Of a DNA stretch of 41,478 nucleotides, positions 23,500 to 32,035 are shown piece by piece. The DNA is taken from assembly GCA_016219275.1 (NCBI GenBank), contig JACRBM010000062.1, positions 1 through 41,478 on the forward strand, written 5' to 3'. Made by a program: the position numbers and the translations under genes. The notes below the pieces were generated by a model. That model had not been told where the DNA came from. It made no database searches and saw nothing but the letters and a program-made list of their open reading frames with translations. This DNA comes from Chloroflexota bacterium. GTDB lineage: Bacteria > Chloroflexota > Anaerolineae > UBA4142. How positions within the stretch are numbered: the stretch's first letter is position 1; every line of letters begins with the position of its first letter.

Positions 23500-26400
23500 G
23501 TCGAAGATGCCTCGCGCAACTCACGATTGAACGGCAGATGGAAAAACGTCGCGCGCGATTCGGCGTCCGGGATCGCCGCGGCTTTATCTTCGAGCACGCG
23601 GTATGCTTGCTCGAGCAACTCGCGCGCGCGTTTACCATTGCCCAACGCGCGATAGGTTTGCGCTGCCGCCCACAAAATGTACTGCGGGTGCATCATCGTC
23701 TCTGCCGCCGACGCGTAGAGCGCGAGCATTTCATCCGTGGAGGCGCGCGCCGCGCCCAGATCGCCGGCGCGCAGGTACGCGACCGTGAGATCGCACAGGT
23801 CGGTGCCGAGTTCTGCCGGTTGTCCCAGTTGCCGGCGGATCGCCAACCCGGCTTGCATGTGCGCGAGCGCGTCCGGCAGTTCGCCCAGGTCGCGTTCCGC
23901 CGCGCCCAGGTTCGCGAGCGCGTTCGCCTCCATCACCGCGGCGTTCATCGCGCGCGCGAGTTCCAAGCCGCGTTGCGCGGCGGATTTCGCGGCGGCATAA
24001 TCACCTTGAAACAAATTGACAATGCTAAGGTTGAGCGCGCTGACCACTTGCCCGCGCAGATCATTCAACGCGTGGAAAAGTTTCTCGGCTTGTGCATACG
24101 CATCCAAACTTTCCGCGTAATGTCCTAGCCGGCTCGCTAGCACCGCGCGGTTGATCATCACCGCCGCTAGACCCTGCCGTTTTTCCAACGCGGCGTACAA
24201 CTTGCGCGCCTGATCGTAATGTTCGCGCGCGGATTGAATTTGAAACTGACGCGCGGCAATCGCGCCCAAGCGTGCGTGCGCGTCCGCTTCGCCTTCGCGG
24301 TCGCCCATCGCGCGACACCGTTCGAGCATTTGGTTTGCCAAACGCGCCGCTGCGTCAAAATCTTGCCGCGCGAACAAGACGCCCGATGTCGTTCGCCACG
24401 TTTGGATCAAGAGCGCGTAATTGCCGCGCGCTTCGGCGAGCGCGGTGGCTTGATCGAGGAGGGGTTGAACGCGCGACCACTGTCCGCGATGAATCGCGAC
24501 TTCGGCGAGGAGGCAAAAGCATTGCACCTGGTTATTCGCATCGTCGAGTTCGCGATGCAGAACGAGTGCGTGTTCGAGCGAAGCGTGCGCCGCGTCGTAC
24601 TCACCGATCAAGACTTGGTGCGCGGCTTGCGCCTGAATCGCTTCGGCTTGCCAGCATTTAGCGTCGCGCGCGAACGCGCGCGTCGTTAGCGCGTCAATCG
24701 CCGCCGCCTCATCCTGCCGTTCGCCAAGCGCGCGCAGAAAAAGAATTTGCCGGCGCAACACCTCGCATTCCGCGTCGTCGTCGTTCAACGCCAGGGCGCT
24801 CTGCGCTAGTTGCTCCAGGTCTATGCGTTGCGCGTCGCGCTCGCCGCGCCGGCTGTGGATCGTCTCGCGGAGCCGAACCAGGTCGAACCGCGTTCGCTGA
24901 TCCGGGTCGAGTTCGAGCGCGTGTGCGATGTGCTCCAACGCGTCTTGATCCGCGTAAATCATTTGCGCGCGCCGCGCCACGCGTAAAGAGTACTCTGCCG
25001 CGCGGCGCGTTTCGCCGGCGCGTTCCAGATGGAGCGCGAGTTGGCTCGCGAGGTCGTCGAGCCGGTCGGCGTACAATTCTTCCATCACGCGCGCGACACG
25101 ATGATGCCGCCGCCGCCGCGCCGCTTCTGGTGTGTCCGCGTAGATCGCGGCTTGATGCAAGGAATGCGTGAACGCGTAATCGAAACGTCCGTGCCCGCCG
25201 GCTTCGCGGATGAGATGCTGATCGAGCAATTCGTCCACCGCGTCGAGCGCTTGATGCTCGTCCCACCCGCACGCCACGCGCGCCAATTCAATGTCGAACG
25301 CGCTCCCGATCACCGCTGCGATCCCGGCGAACATGCGCGCGGATTCCGATAGCCGCGCGACGCGGCTGGCAATCGTCGTTTGCACGTGTTTTGGAATCAT
25401 GTCGCCGAGCGTCGTTGGATGCGCATCGTCGAGGTCGCGGATCAGTTCGGTGAGGAACAGTGGATTGCCGCCGCTCGCCGCGTACAGATCGCGCGCGAGA
25501 TCATTCCCTGGTGGCGTTGAATCGGTCGCAAATTGCGCGAGGAGATTTTCGACATCGGTCGCGGAGAGCCGCGTCAGCGCGCACTGCGCGACCTGGTTTT
25601 CCGTTTCCAAACGGCGGCGCAGATCGCGCCAGGGATGCGCGCGCGTGATTTCTTCATCGCGATACGTGAGCAGAACGAGGACGCGGTGCGATGAAACGCG
25701 GCGCGCGAAAAATTCGAGCCACGCCAGCGTCGCCGCGCCCGCCCAATGCAAATCTTCGAGGATGAGCAGGATCGGGCGCGGTTGCGCTAATCCTTCGAAA
25801 CAGCGCGCCAACGCTTCGAACAAGCGCGCGCGTTCGCGGTCGGGATCGAGCGGCGAAAGTTTGGCGAGGTCCGCGCGCCGCGTCGCCAATGCCGGGATGA
25901 GTGGCACGATGGCGGACAGCCAAATCGGATTGATCTCCAACGCGGCGAGCAAAGCCAGGACGGACGCGAGCGCGGCGATGACCGCCTGATACGGCATCGG
26001 CTCGGCGAACGCGGTGTCGCCCCACAACACGCGCGCGCCTTGCGTTTCGACGAACTGCGCGAGTTCGGTCGCGAGCCGCGTTTTGCCAATGCCCGCTTCG
26101 CCGCCGATCAGAACGATGCTACCCTGTCCCTGCGCCGCGCGACTCCACGCGACGCGCAAGCGTTCCACATCCGCCTCGCGTCCGACAAAGGGGAGCGCGA
26201 AGGGAATGGTTTTCTCGTTCGGCGTGACCTCGCTGGTGGGCGCTGTGCCGGGAAGTCGTGTGTTGCGGACCACCGCTTCGTACAACGCAACTGTCTCCGG
26301 CATCGGCTCGACGGAAAGCTCTGTGCCGAGGCGACGGACAAAACGCGCGTACTCATCAAGTGCGCCGGCGCGGTCGCCGGCTTGATAACGCAGAGTGATC

Positions 26401-26969
26401 AACTGACGAAGCGTGTCTTCGCGCAGCGGATCCGCCGCGAGCAACTGATTCGCGTACGCGATGGCTTGGGGATGTTCGCCGCGCGCGCGGTGAGAGAGAA
26501 CGAGTTGGTGAAGCGCGGCGAAATACAAATTACGAAAACGTTCGCGCGCGTACACGATCCAATCGTCGTACACGTTGGCGAGGAGATCGCCGGCGTAGAG
26601 AGCGACCGCCGCGGCGCGTTGGTCGGGGATGTTGCACAGTTTTTCAAACTCAGCGGTGTCGAGCCAAAAATCGGCTTGCGGATTCCACTGGACCGTTTCC
26701 GCGTCGATCAACAACCAGGGAACGGATTGCGGCGCGCGCGGCAACGCGCGGCGCAAATAATGCAGATGCCGGCGCAGGTTGGCGCGCGCCACCGTTTCTG
26801 GCTCGTCCGTCCACAGCGCAAACGCGACTGTTTCGCGCTCGACCGGTTGAGCTATGTTCAATAAGAGAAAAGACCATAGAGGCAAGGTCTTGGGCGGCGC
26901 GGAAAATTTGAATGATTTTTCGCCGTCGTCGAAACGCGGCTGACCGAACAGATGAATGCGTAGCGTCAT
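23481..26969 (-). CDS. SARP-type regulator: winged helix/BTAD, STAND ATPase, TPR
   Basis: Cytoplasmic regulator of 1162 residues. N-terminal OmpR-like winged helix (1-95; MTLRIHLFGQPRF opening, LWTDEPETVARANLRRHLHYLRRAL), bacterial transcriptional activation domain (~100-245), then a STAND/AAA ATPase with Walker A GGEAGIGKT near residue 290 and Walker B-like LLILEDLHWAG near 410, and a long TPR-rich C-terminus (~690-1150). Such proteins activate transcription after ligand or protein binding to the TPR part and nucleotide exchange. ATG 26969 overlaps the TGA of the transglutaminase-like gene (ATGA) and has no Shine-Dalgarno, so it is made by coupled translation. It ends inside a terminator. 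It likely controls the upstream partner or nearby envelope genes. Confidence 0.9.
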   Translation of the reverse strand: MTLRIHLFGQPRFDDGEKSFKFSAPPKTLPLWSFLLLNIAQPVERETVAFALWTDEPETVARANLRRHLHYLRRALPRAPQSVPWLLIDAETVQWNPQADFWLDTAEFEKLCNIPDQRAAAVALYAGDLLANVYDDWIVYARERFRNLYFAALHQLVLSHRARGEHPQAIAYANQLLAADPLREDTLRQLITLRYQAGDRAGALDEYARFVRRLGTELSVEPMPETVALYEAVVRNTRLPGTAPTSEVTPNEKTIPFALPFVGREADVERLRVAWSRAAQGQGSIVLIGGEAGIGKTRLATELAQFVETQGARVLWGDTAFAEPMPYQAVIAALASVLALLAALEINPIWLSAIVPLIPALATRRADLAKLSPLDPDRERARLFEALARCFEGLAQPRPILLILEDLHWAGAATLAWLEFFARRVSSHRVLVLLTYRDEEITRAHPWRDLRRRLETENQVAQCALTRLSATDVENLLAQFATDSTPPGNDLARDLYAASGGNPLFLTELIRDLDDAHPTTLGDMIPKHVQTTIASRVARLSESARMFAGIAAVIGSAFDIELARVACGWDEHQALDAVDELLDQHLIREAGGHGRFDYAFTHSLHQAAIYADTPEAARRRRHHRVARVMEELYADRLDDLASQLALHLERAGETRRAAEYSLRVARRAQMIYADQDALEHIAHALELDPDQRTRFDLVRLRETIHSRRGERDAQRIDLEQLAQSALALNDDDAECEVLRRQILFLRALGERQDEAAAIDALTTRAFARDAKCWQAEAIQAQAAHQVLIGEYDAAHASLEHALVLHRELDDANNQVQCFCLLAEVAIHRGQWSRVQPLLDQATALAEARGNYALLIQTWRTTSGVLFARQDFDAAARLANQMLERCRAMGDREGEADAHARLGAIAARQFQIQSAREHYDQARKLYAALEKRQGLAAVMINRAVLASRLGHYAESLDAYAQAEKLFHALNDLRGQVVSALNLSIVNLFQGDYAAAKSAAQRGLELARAMNAAVMEANALANLGAAERDLGELPDALAHMQAGLAIRRQLGQPAELGTDLCDLTVAYLRAGDLGAARASTDEMLALYASAAETMMHPQYILWAAAQTYRALGNGKRARELLEQAYRVLEDKAAAIPDAESRATFFHLPFNRELREASSTKTRRV

Positions 26970-27880
26970 TTGAAACGTTGCACAATGTACGGCGGATATT
27001 GAAGCAGTTCGAGTTTGATTTGCCGCGCCGATTCTTCCATCAATCGCGTCAACTCGTTGTTGCTTCGAATGCCATAGCCCCAGGTATCCACGCCTTTCCG
27101 CATCACGAACAATCCTTCCGTTTCGTTGCCCATATTGATTGGAATGACCGGGTTCGCCGGGTCGTAACCGGTTTCGACGTACCAATTGTTGGTCGAGTCC
27201 ACGAGTACCCATTTGCCGGCGACAAACACTTCGACGAAGACGTGTCCGGCGTAGCCGCCTTTCTGATTGGCAAGGAATCGTTTTGCCCACGCGATACCCG
27301 CCGTGTCAATCATTACGACGGGATAACCCAGGTCGCGCGCGACCGATGCGTAGACCAAGCCCCAATCGTGACAGCCGCCCAAGCGACGCTCTTTCATCAA
27401 TTGATCGGTCGTGATCGCGCCGATGGTGCTGCCGCCTGCCGACCAGGTTTTGAATTCGCGCTTGATCCAAAAATAAATCTCACCCAAGTGCGCGATGCTC
27501 TGCGCTTTGCCGCGCAGTGAATTGATCACGCTCGGATCGGAGAGGCGCGTCTGGTCGCCTTGCGCGCGATATTTTTCCGGCTGACCATAATCAATGCCGA
27601 ACGCGGATGGATAGCGTTGGCTCGCGGTCAATGTCGGCGTGAGCGTGGGCAACGCGGTTGGAGTCGGCGATGGTGTCGGCGCGATGGTGCGCGTTACTGT
27701 TGGCGCTGATGGAGGCACTGCAGTTGGGACCGGCGTCGCGGTAGGTGATGCCATACTTGTCGGTGACGGGGGAATCGGTGTTGGGGTTGGCGTTGCCGCC
27801 GATGTGCATCCCGGCAACCACACACTGCCGAGAAAGAACGCAAACGTGATGAAGCTGGACCATCGCGATAGGTGAATCAT
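26966..27880 (-). CDS. Transglutaminase-like lipoprotein
   Basis: Exported lipoprotein of 304 residues; lipobox LPGC with Cys25, followed by a Thr/Pro linker (27-90). The catalytic domain shows the transglutaminase triad: Cys in GGCHDWG (~169), His in AGHVFVEV (~215), Asp in VLVDSTNNW (~230). Members act as Cys proteases, peptidoglycan-modifying enzymes or cross-linkers in the envelope. ATG 27880 is chosen over 27901 since GGGGAGC lies just upstream and it begins a normal signal peptide. Its stop overlaps the SARP start by 4 nt, which ties the two functions. Residues around the Cys are intact, so it is probably active. Confidence 0.85.
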   Translation of the reverse strand: MIHLSRWSSFITFAFFLGSVWLPGCTSAATPTPTPIPPSPTSMASPTATPVPTAVPPSAPTVTRTIAPTPSPTPTALPTLTPTLTASQRYPSAFGIDYGQPEKYRAQGDQTRLSDPSVINSLRGKAQSIAHLGEIYFWIKREFKTWSAGGSTIGAITTDQLMKERRLGGCHDWGLVYASVARDLGYPVVMIDTAGIAWAKRFLANQKGGYAGHVFVEVFVAGKWVLVDSTNNWYVETGYDPANPVIPINMGNETEGLFVMRKGVDTWGYGIRSNNELTRLMEESARQIKLELLQYPPYIVQRFK

Positions 27881-27926
27881 TTTGCTCCCCTGCAAGCGCA
27901 AAAGTGTGGTGCGTGAGTCGCCTAAA

Positions 27927-27956
27927 CATATAGCACGTAGTGCCCTGCTTTGTCAA
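27927..27956 (-). promoter_or_regulatory. Promoter for the transglutaminase/SARP operon
   Basis: On the minus strand TTGACA (27956-27951), 18-nt spacer, TATATG (27932-27927), about 47 nt upstream of the ATG at 27880. Confidence 0.6.
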
Positions 27957-27969
27957 AAAGTCATGTACA

Positions 27970-27998
27970 TTGACAGGTTGAATCAAGTCATAGATAAT
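27970..27998 (+). promoter_or_regulatory. Promoter for the DUF4160/DUF2442 pair
   Basis: TTGACA (27970-27975), 17-nt spacer, GATAAT (27993-27998). It is back to back with the minus-strand promoter at 27927-27956; the -35 boxes are 13 bp apart, so the two may compete or share a regulator. Confidence 0.65.
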
Positions 27999-28030
27999 TG
28001 GGACACACACGCGCGTGAGGATAGATGCCC

Positions 28031-28291
28031 ATGCCCACGATCAGCCGATTTTATGGCATCCTAATTCAAATGTTCTACGATGAAAAACACAGCCCACACT
28101 TTCACGCGCTCTATGCCGAGTACAAAGCGTCCATCGAGATCAAGACCGGAAAAATCGTGGTTGGCAAACTGCCCAGGAATGCCCAACGGCTTGTGCTCGC
28201 CTGGGCTAAAATCCATCGCGACGAATTGTTGAACAACTGGGAACGCGCCCGGCGCGAAGAGCCGCTCAAGGACATTGCGCCGCTGGAATAA
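28031..28291 (+). CDS. DUF4160 family protein (small, possibly toxin-antitoxin related)
   Basis: Soluble 86-residue protein starting MPTISRFYGILIQMF, with the family's YDEKHSPHFHA motif and a C-terminal helix (LVLAWAKIHRDELLNNWE). ATG 28031 is preferred to 28025 because its distance from GAGG (28017-28020) is normal. It precedes a DUF2442 gene by 12 nt; the two families often occur as neighbours in bacteria and are suspected to form a toxin-antitoxin-like pair, but no biochemical role is established. It is transcribed from a good promoter at 27970. Confidence 0.8.
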   Translation: MPTISRFYGILIQMFYDEKHSPHFHALYAEYKASIEIKTGKIVVGKLPRNAQRLVLAWAKIHRDELLNNWERARREEPLKDIAPLE

Positions 28292-28303
28292 TCAGAGGGA
28301 ACG

Positions 28304-28705
28304 ATGACAATCGGCACGATCGTACAAAACAAGAAATACCCGGAATTGATTTGCGTGCGCGCGGTCAAACCGCTTGCCGGGTTCAAGGTACACGTCACTT
28401 TTACGGACGGTACGCAACGCGTAATAGACCTTACTCCGTACATCGGCACGGGACCCGTCTTTGCTCCTATTCGCAATGACCCTGCCTTGTTTCGACGCGT
28501 CTTTGTGGACCCCGAAACGGAAACGCTTACCTGGGAGAATGGCGCGGATATTGCGCCGGAAACGCTCTACTATGACGGTGATCCCCCCTGGGTAAAGGAT
28601 GCCCGACCAGCTAAGCTGGTGAGGAGACGCACCGCGGCAAAGAAAAAATCACTCGCATCGCGACGGCAAACGCACCGGACGCGCGCCCGCGCCCGAACCG
28701 CTTGA
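28304..28705 (+). CDS. DUF2442 family protein, C-terminus frameshifted
   Basis: Protein of 133 residues. The first ~90 residues are the DUF2442 fold (VKPLAGFKVHVTFTDGTQRV, then FVDPETETLTWENGADI). After that the frame turns into a basic, low-complexity tail (RTRARARTA). In the +1 frame from an A6 tract at 28643-28648 a better C-terminus is readable to a TGA at 28764-28766 (39 codons, ending DADYLSDLGY). The tail may therefore be a frameshift artefact, sequencing error or programmed slip. It pairs with the DUF4160 gene upstream. AGAGGG precedes the ATG by 5 nt. Confidence 0.75.
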   Translation: MTIGTIVQNKKYPELICVRAVKPLAGFKVHVTFTDGTQRVIDLTPYIGTGPVFAPIRNDPALFRRVFVDPETETLTWENGADIAPETLYYDGDPPWVKDARPAKLVRRRTAAKKKSLASRRQTHRTRARARTA

Positions 28706-28762
28706 ACGTCACATGATCAAGCTCTACCAATTGGACGCCGACTATCTGAGCGACTTGGGCTA

Positions 28763-28790
28763 TTGACACGAACGCGTGTCTGCATACAAT
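28763..28790 (+). promoter_or_regulatory. Promoter at the end of the DUF2442 locus
   Basis: TTGACA (28763-28768), 16-nt spacer, TACAAT (28785-28790). It reads toward a terminator only ~110 nt downstream. Confidence 0.55.
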
Positions 28791-28796
28791 TAGCGC

Positions 28797-28927
28797 ACGA
28801 ATTGATCACTCGCCTGTGATGGTGCAGGATGAGGTGAGATATGATGATGTTGTCAGTCGCGGCGCGCGAACAGAAAATAGTTGACAAATGAAATTGTTAG
28901 AGGCAGGGATAAGTCTGCCTCTTTTTT
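28797..28927 (+). ncRNA. Possible small RNA or leader between promoter and terminator
   Basis: The interval from the expected start at ~28797 to the T tract at 28922-28927 has a promoter on one side and a perfect 8-bp stem terminator on the other, and no long frame (only frames of about 16-18 codons). It may be a small regulatory RNA or a leader with attenuation for the zinc-ribbon gene that starts at 28954. Confidence 0.35.
28899..28927 (+). terminator. Rho-independent terminator
   Basis: AGAGGCAG (28899-28906), loop GGATAAGT, CTGCCTCT (28915-28922), then T6. Perfect 8-bp stem and clear U tract. Confidence 0.8.
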
Positions 28928-28953
28928 GTTTGCGCGCGAAGGAGCGCAAGACG

Positions 28954-29352
28954 ATGTATTGTCCCAAGTGCGGTTCTCAAAACGCGGCAGGCGCGCAAGC
29001 TTGTCGCGTGTGCGGCGCATCGCTCGTTTCCCCCGTGTCGCTCGAGTCCATTCGAACGGCGGTCAAGCCCACGTACACGTCAGTTCGCGCGGCGCTTGCC
29101 CGGTTGGGCATCTCGCTTTCGCGCGAGCAGGTCATCGGATTCATCGTGTCGCTCATCGGCGGCATGATTATGGCGCGCGTCCTCCCCTTTATTTACCCGA
29201 TCTTCGATCCGATTCTCACCCTGGTTTTTGGAAGCGGTCCGGGCGCGCTGCGCGATGGTTTCAATACGAACATGATGACCCTGATCACGTTCGCGACCAG
29301 TTTCGTTTTGTCTTTCGGAACGATGTTTCTGACGACGAAGCAGGGACGATGA
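28954..29352 (+). CDS. Zinc-ribbon membrane protein
   Basis: Protein of 132 residues. An N-terminal zinc ribbon (CPKCGSQNAAGAQACRVCG, residues 3-21) is followed by a helix, then two hydrophobic segments (~66-90, ~112-126). The ribbon should be in the cytoplasm with the helices in the membrane. ATG 28954 has AAGGAG 9 nt upstream and starts right at the Zn-binding Cys pair; in-frame codons upstream lie across the terminator. Its stop overlaps the next ATG by 4 nt. The family is unknown to me. It opens a run of similar zinc-ribbon/membrane genes. Confidence 0.75.
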   Translation: MYCPKCGSQNAAGAQACRVCGASLVSPVSLESIRTAVKPTYTSVRAALARLGISLSREQVIGFIVSLIGGMIMARVLPFIYPIFDPILTLVFGSGPGALRDGFNTNMMTLITFATSFVLSFGTMFLTTKQGR

Positions 29353-29978
29353 TCCGCGCGTTGTTCAAGTCTGGTCAACGGCATCGGCGCTTGACCGGCG
29401 CGGCGTTCATCGCGGCGTCCGTCTCCGGGCTTGCGATTTTGCTCCATGCGACGGGTTGGCTGCCGATGTACTTTCTCGTGGACGTTACCGCCGCGCCCTC
29501 GCTCGTCTTGCTGTTGATCCTGGGTGTGATCGCCGCGCGCATTGACGAGCGCGTGTTCCTCGACCGGTTGGTCGTCGGCGCGTGGGGCGGCATCGTCGCG
29601 ACGCTGGCGTACGATGGCATTCGCGTGCTGATTCGCGCGAGCAATCTCATCAGCTTCAATCCATTTTCAAGTCATCCCGCGTTTGGGCGGCTCATTACCG
29701 GCTTGCCCGAAGAAACGTTCACGGCGATTGTCGTTGGGTGGGCGTACCATTTCTGGAACGGCTTTGGGTTCGGAATCATGTACACCGTGATCGCGGGCAA
29801 CGCGCGTTGGTACTATGCGGTTGTCTGGGCGATGTTTCTCGAAATCGCGTGGCTCACCGCGTTGCCTTCGGCATTGCAATTGCGACTTAGCCCCGAAGTC
29901 GTCGCGGTTAGTTTCATCGGACACGGCGTGTACGGCATCGTCCTGGGATTGCTCGCGCAACGATTCATTCGCGCGTGA
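29349..29978 (+). CDS. Polytopic membrane protein, unknown family
   Basis: Membrane protein of 209 residues with about five to six hydrophobic helices: ~17-34, 42-62, 72-92, and two to three in 115-205. Start ATG 29349 overlaps the stop of the zinc-ribbon gene (ATGA), so the two are translationally coupled and probably form one complex. No transporter or enzyme motif is visible. Conserved-looking residues are in a HFWNGFGFGIMYT segment near 135-148. Confidence 0.7.
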   Translation: MIRALFKSGQRHRRLTGAAFIAASVSGLAILLHATGWLPMYFLVDVTAAPSLVLLLILGVIAARIDERVFLDRLVVGAWGGIVATLAYDGIRVLIRASNLISFNPFSSHPAFGRLITGLPEETFTAIVVGWAYHFWNGFGFGIMYTVIAGNARWYYAVVWAMFLEIAWLTALPSALQLRLSPEVVAVSFIGHGVYGIVLGLLAQRFIRA

Positions 29979-29988
29979 GGAGTGGCGT

Positions 29989-30030
29989 ATGGCGAATGGC
30001 AGATGGCAAATGGCAAATGGCAAATGGCAG
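29989..30030 (+). repeat. Six tandem ATGGCAA-type heptamers
   Basis: Units ATGGCGA, ATGGCAG, ATGGCAA x3, ATGGCAG. They lie between two genes and stay in frame with the coiled-coil gene, adding three in-frame ATG codons that are probably not used. They parallel the TTGGAAA heptamers at 3217. Confidence 0.85.
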
Positions 30031-30051
30031 ATTGAATTCGGAGAGGTGTCT

Positions 30052-32025
30052 GTGAATAAACGCAATCATCGTCCGGCATCATTCGCGATCTTGGCGCTTT
30101 ACTGCGCGTTCTCATTTTCGATTTGGTTGTTCTATTTTGCGAGTGTCGCATACGCGCGCGATTGTCCACCGAATGATCCCAGTCGTTCGGACTGCGCCGC
30201 CGCGGCGACCACCGCGCAAAACCCGGCAGTCCCGGCAACCGGCACGGTCGCCGGCGCGGGCACGTCCGTCGTCATTGATCGGCTGCGCAATCGCCGGCGT
30301 CCGCGTCCTGCGCCACGACCGCCGCGCGAATATGGCGGCAGGACGAATGTGTGGGATCCGCCGGAGGACGAGCAACAACGAAAGTGGGAACACGAAGGTC
30401 TGGTCTGGGATCCGCAAGAATTGACCTGGCGACCACCCCGACCCGGCGAAATTCCGCCGCCCGATGACGCGCCGGAAAATCCGCCGCCCTATCAACAACA
30501 AAACCCGCGCGAAAAAGTTCCGCCGGCGTGCCTCGATAAGTACGACGACTATGTGCTCCTCCAAGCGCGCTTGATTAAACTCGAAGGTGAGATCAAATTC
30601 GCGTCGGAGGCGCAGTGGGATGCGCAGTTCAAACTCAACCAACTGCTCGCCAAGTTTTCGCTCAAGTTCGGCTATGATTTGGCAGATACGGTGATCTTGG
30701 CGAAAGCTGTGGCGGAACTAACGGTTCACCTCGGCGGGGCACTGATGCAATTTCTGCCGCGCACGTTAGCCGAGGCGCTTGAGACGGCGCGCTCTGTTTT
30801 TCGCAGAGCGTCCTCGAAAGCATCCGACCTCGCAAATGAGTTGGGCGAGGTAACTCGCATCGCCGGAAGCAAAGCGAAAGTTGCTGAAGAAGCGGCAGAA
30901 GCTGCCAAGGCACTCCGCGGGACTGCTGACGACGCGGCTAAAGCACTGAGCGAGGCAGACGAAGCGGCAAAGGCAGCCCAAGCCGCGATCAAGGAAGCCG
31001 AAGACGCGCTCGCCGCCGCCACGACCAAGGTGGACAAACTCAAGGCGGAGCGCGCGCTTCTGGAAGCCCAGAAGGCGGCGGTTGAAGGTCAGGCGCAAGT
31101 GTACAAGCAATGGCAGGAGGCATATCTCAAGTACCTGGGTCAGAAACCCGCCGCCGGCATTGGCAGCAAATTCTATGACGAGGCGTTCAAGATGGAGATG
31201 TTGGGGTTGGATATGGCGACGACCAAGATCGACATTTCCAAGCTGCGCGCACTTCCGAATCCATCGCCATCGCAATTGGCGGAGTTGGCTCATTTGGAAG
31301 GACAACTTGCCAATCTGTACAAACAGGCGGAGCCACTCAAAAAAGTTTTGGACGACGCGGCAAAGGCGTTCTATGGTGTAGATGATGTCAGCAAGGTCAC
31401 GCAGGAATTTACGGAGAAGCATCTGAACGATCATCTCCGCCGCGTGATGGGCGATGACGCCTTTGCGAAGTACGCCGCGTCATCGGGAGAAGACTTGGTC
31501 CACGCAGTGAACAAGGTGACGGAGATCGAAGGCAAATTGTCGGGCGTGGCGAAGGAGTTGGATCCGCTGCTACAGCAGGCGCGCAAAGCGGGGACTCAAG
31601 TGGCAAAGGTTGCCGAAGACGCGAAAAAGGCGCAAACCGCTGTGCAAAAGATTTCGTCCGAAGCAGCCGAAAAAGCGAGCAAAGCGGCGGAGGCGGAGAG
31701 CAAGGCGGCGAATGTCGCGCAAGAAGCCGCAGAAGCGGAGAGCAACGTCACGCGCACCAAAACAAATCTCGAAGGAGCACAGACCGAAGCAAGCACGGCG
31801 CAACAAGCGCTGAACACTGCCGAAGCTGCCGCGCGCGAACACATCAAAAATAAATTCGCCGAATCGCCGGACGAAGTCGCCAAGGTTCTGATTGAAGCGC
31901 GCAATGACGTTCAGCGCATCGTGGATGCTCTCAAAGCCAAGCAAGCCGAGTACGATGGCGTGCTCAAAGCGATGAAGGAAATCAAACCCAAGCTCGACCA
32001 ATGTCTTTACGAAAATACTCCGTGA
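30052..32025 (+). CDS. Exported Ala-rich coiled-coil protein
   Basis: Secreted or membrane-linked protein of 657 residues. GTG 30052 is preferred because GGAGAGG lies 5 nt upstream and a clear signal peptide follows (cleavage near SVAYA-RD at ~29); ATG 29989 would read through heptamer repeats. Residues 30-165 are Pro/Arg-rich with Trp motifs (NVWDPPED, LVWDPQELTWRPP) similar to the Trp module of the downstream proteins. Residues ~170-650 are long heptad helices very rich in Ala, Glu, Lys (EAAEAAKAL type), like rod or tethering proteins. No catalytic motif is visible. Its place among zinc-ribbon and Trp-module genes suggests a shared envelope structure. Confidence 0.8.
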   Translation: MNKRNHRPASFAILALYCAFSFSIWLFYFASVAYARDCPPNDPSRSDCAAAATTAQNPAVPATGTVAGAGTSVVIDRLRNRRRPRPAPRPPREYGGRTNVWDPPEDEQQRKWEHEGLVWDPQELTWRPPRPGEIPPPDDAPENPPPYQQQNPREKVPPACLDKYDDYVLLQARLIKLEGEIKFASEAQWDAQFKLNQLLAKFSLKFGYDLADTVILAKAVAELTVHLGGALMQFLPRTLAEALETARSVFRRASSKASDLANELGEVTRIAGSKAKVAEEAAEAAKALRGTADDAAKALSEADEAAKAAQAAIKEAEDALAAATTKVDKLKAERALLEAQKAAVEGQAQVYKQWQEAYLKYLGQKPAAGIGSKFYDEAFKMEMLGLDMATTKIDISKLRALPNPSPSQLAELAHLEGQLANLYKQAEPLKKVLDDAAKAFYGVDDVSKVTQEFTEKHLNDHLRRVMGDDAFAKYAASSGEDLVHAVNKVTEIEGKLSGVAKELDPLLQQARKAGTQVAKVAEDAKKAQTAVQKISSEAAEKASKAAEAESKAANVAQEAAEAESNVTRTKTNLEGAQTEASTAQQALNTAEAAAREHIKNKFAESPDEVAKVLIEARNDVQRIVDALKAKQAEYDGVLKAMKEIKPKLDQCLYENTP

Positions 32026-32035
32026 GGGTGTTGTC

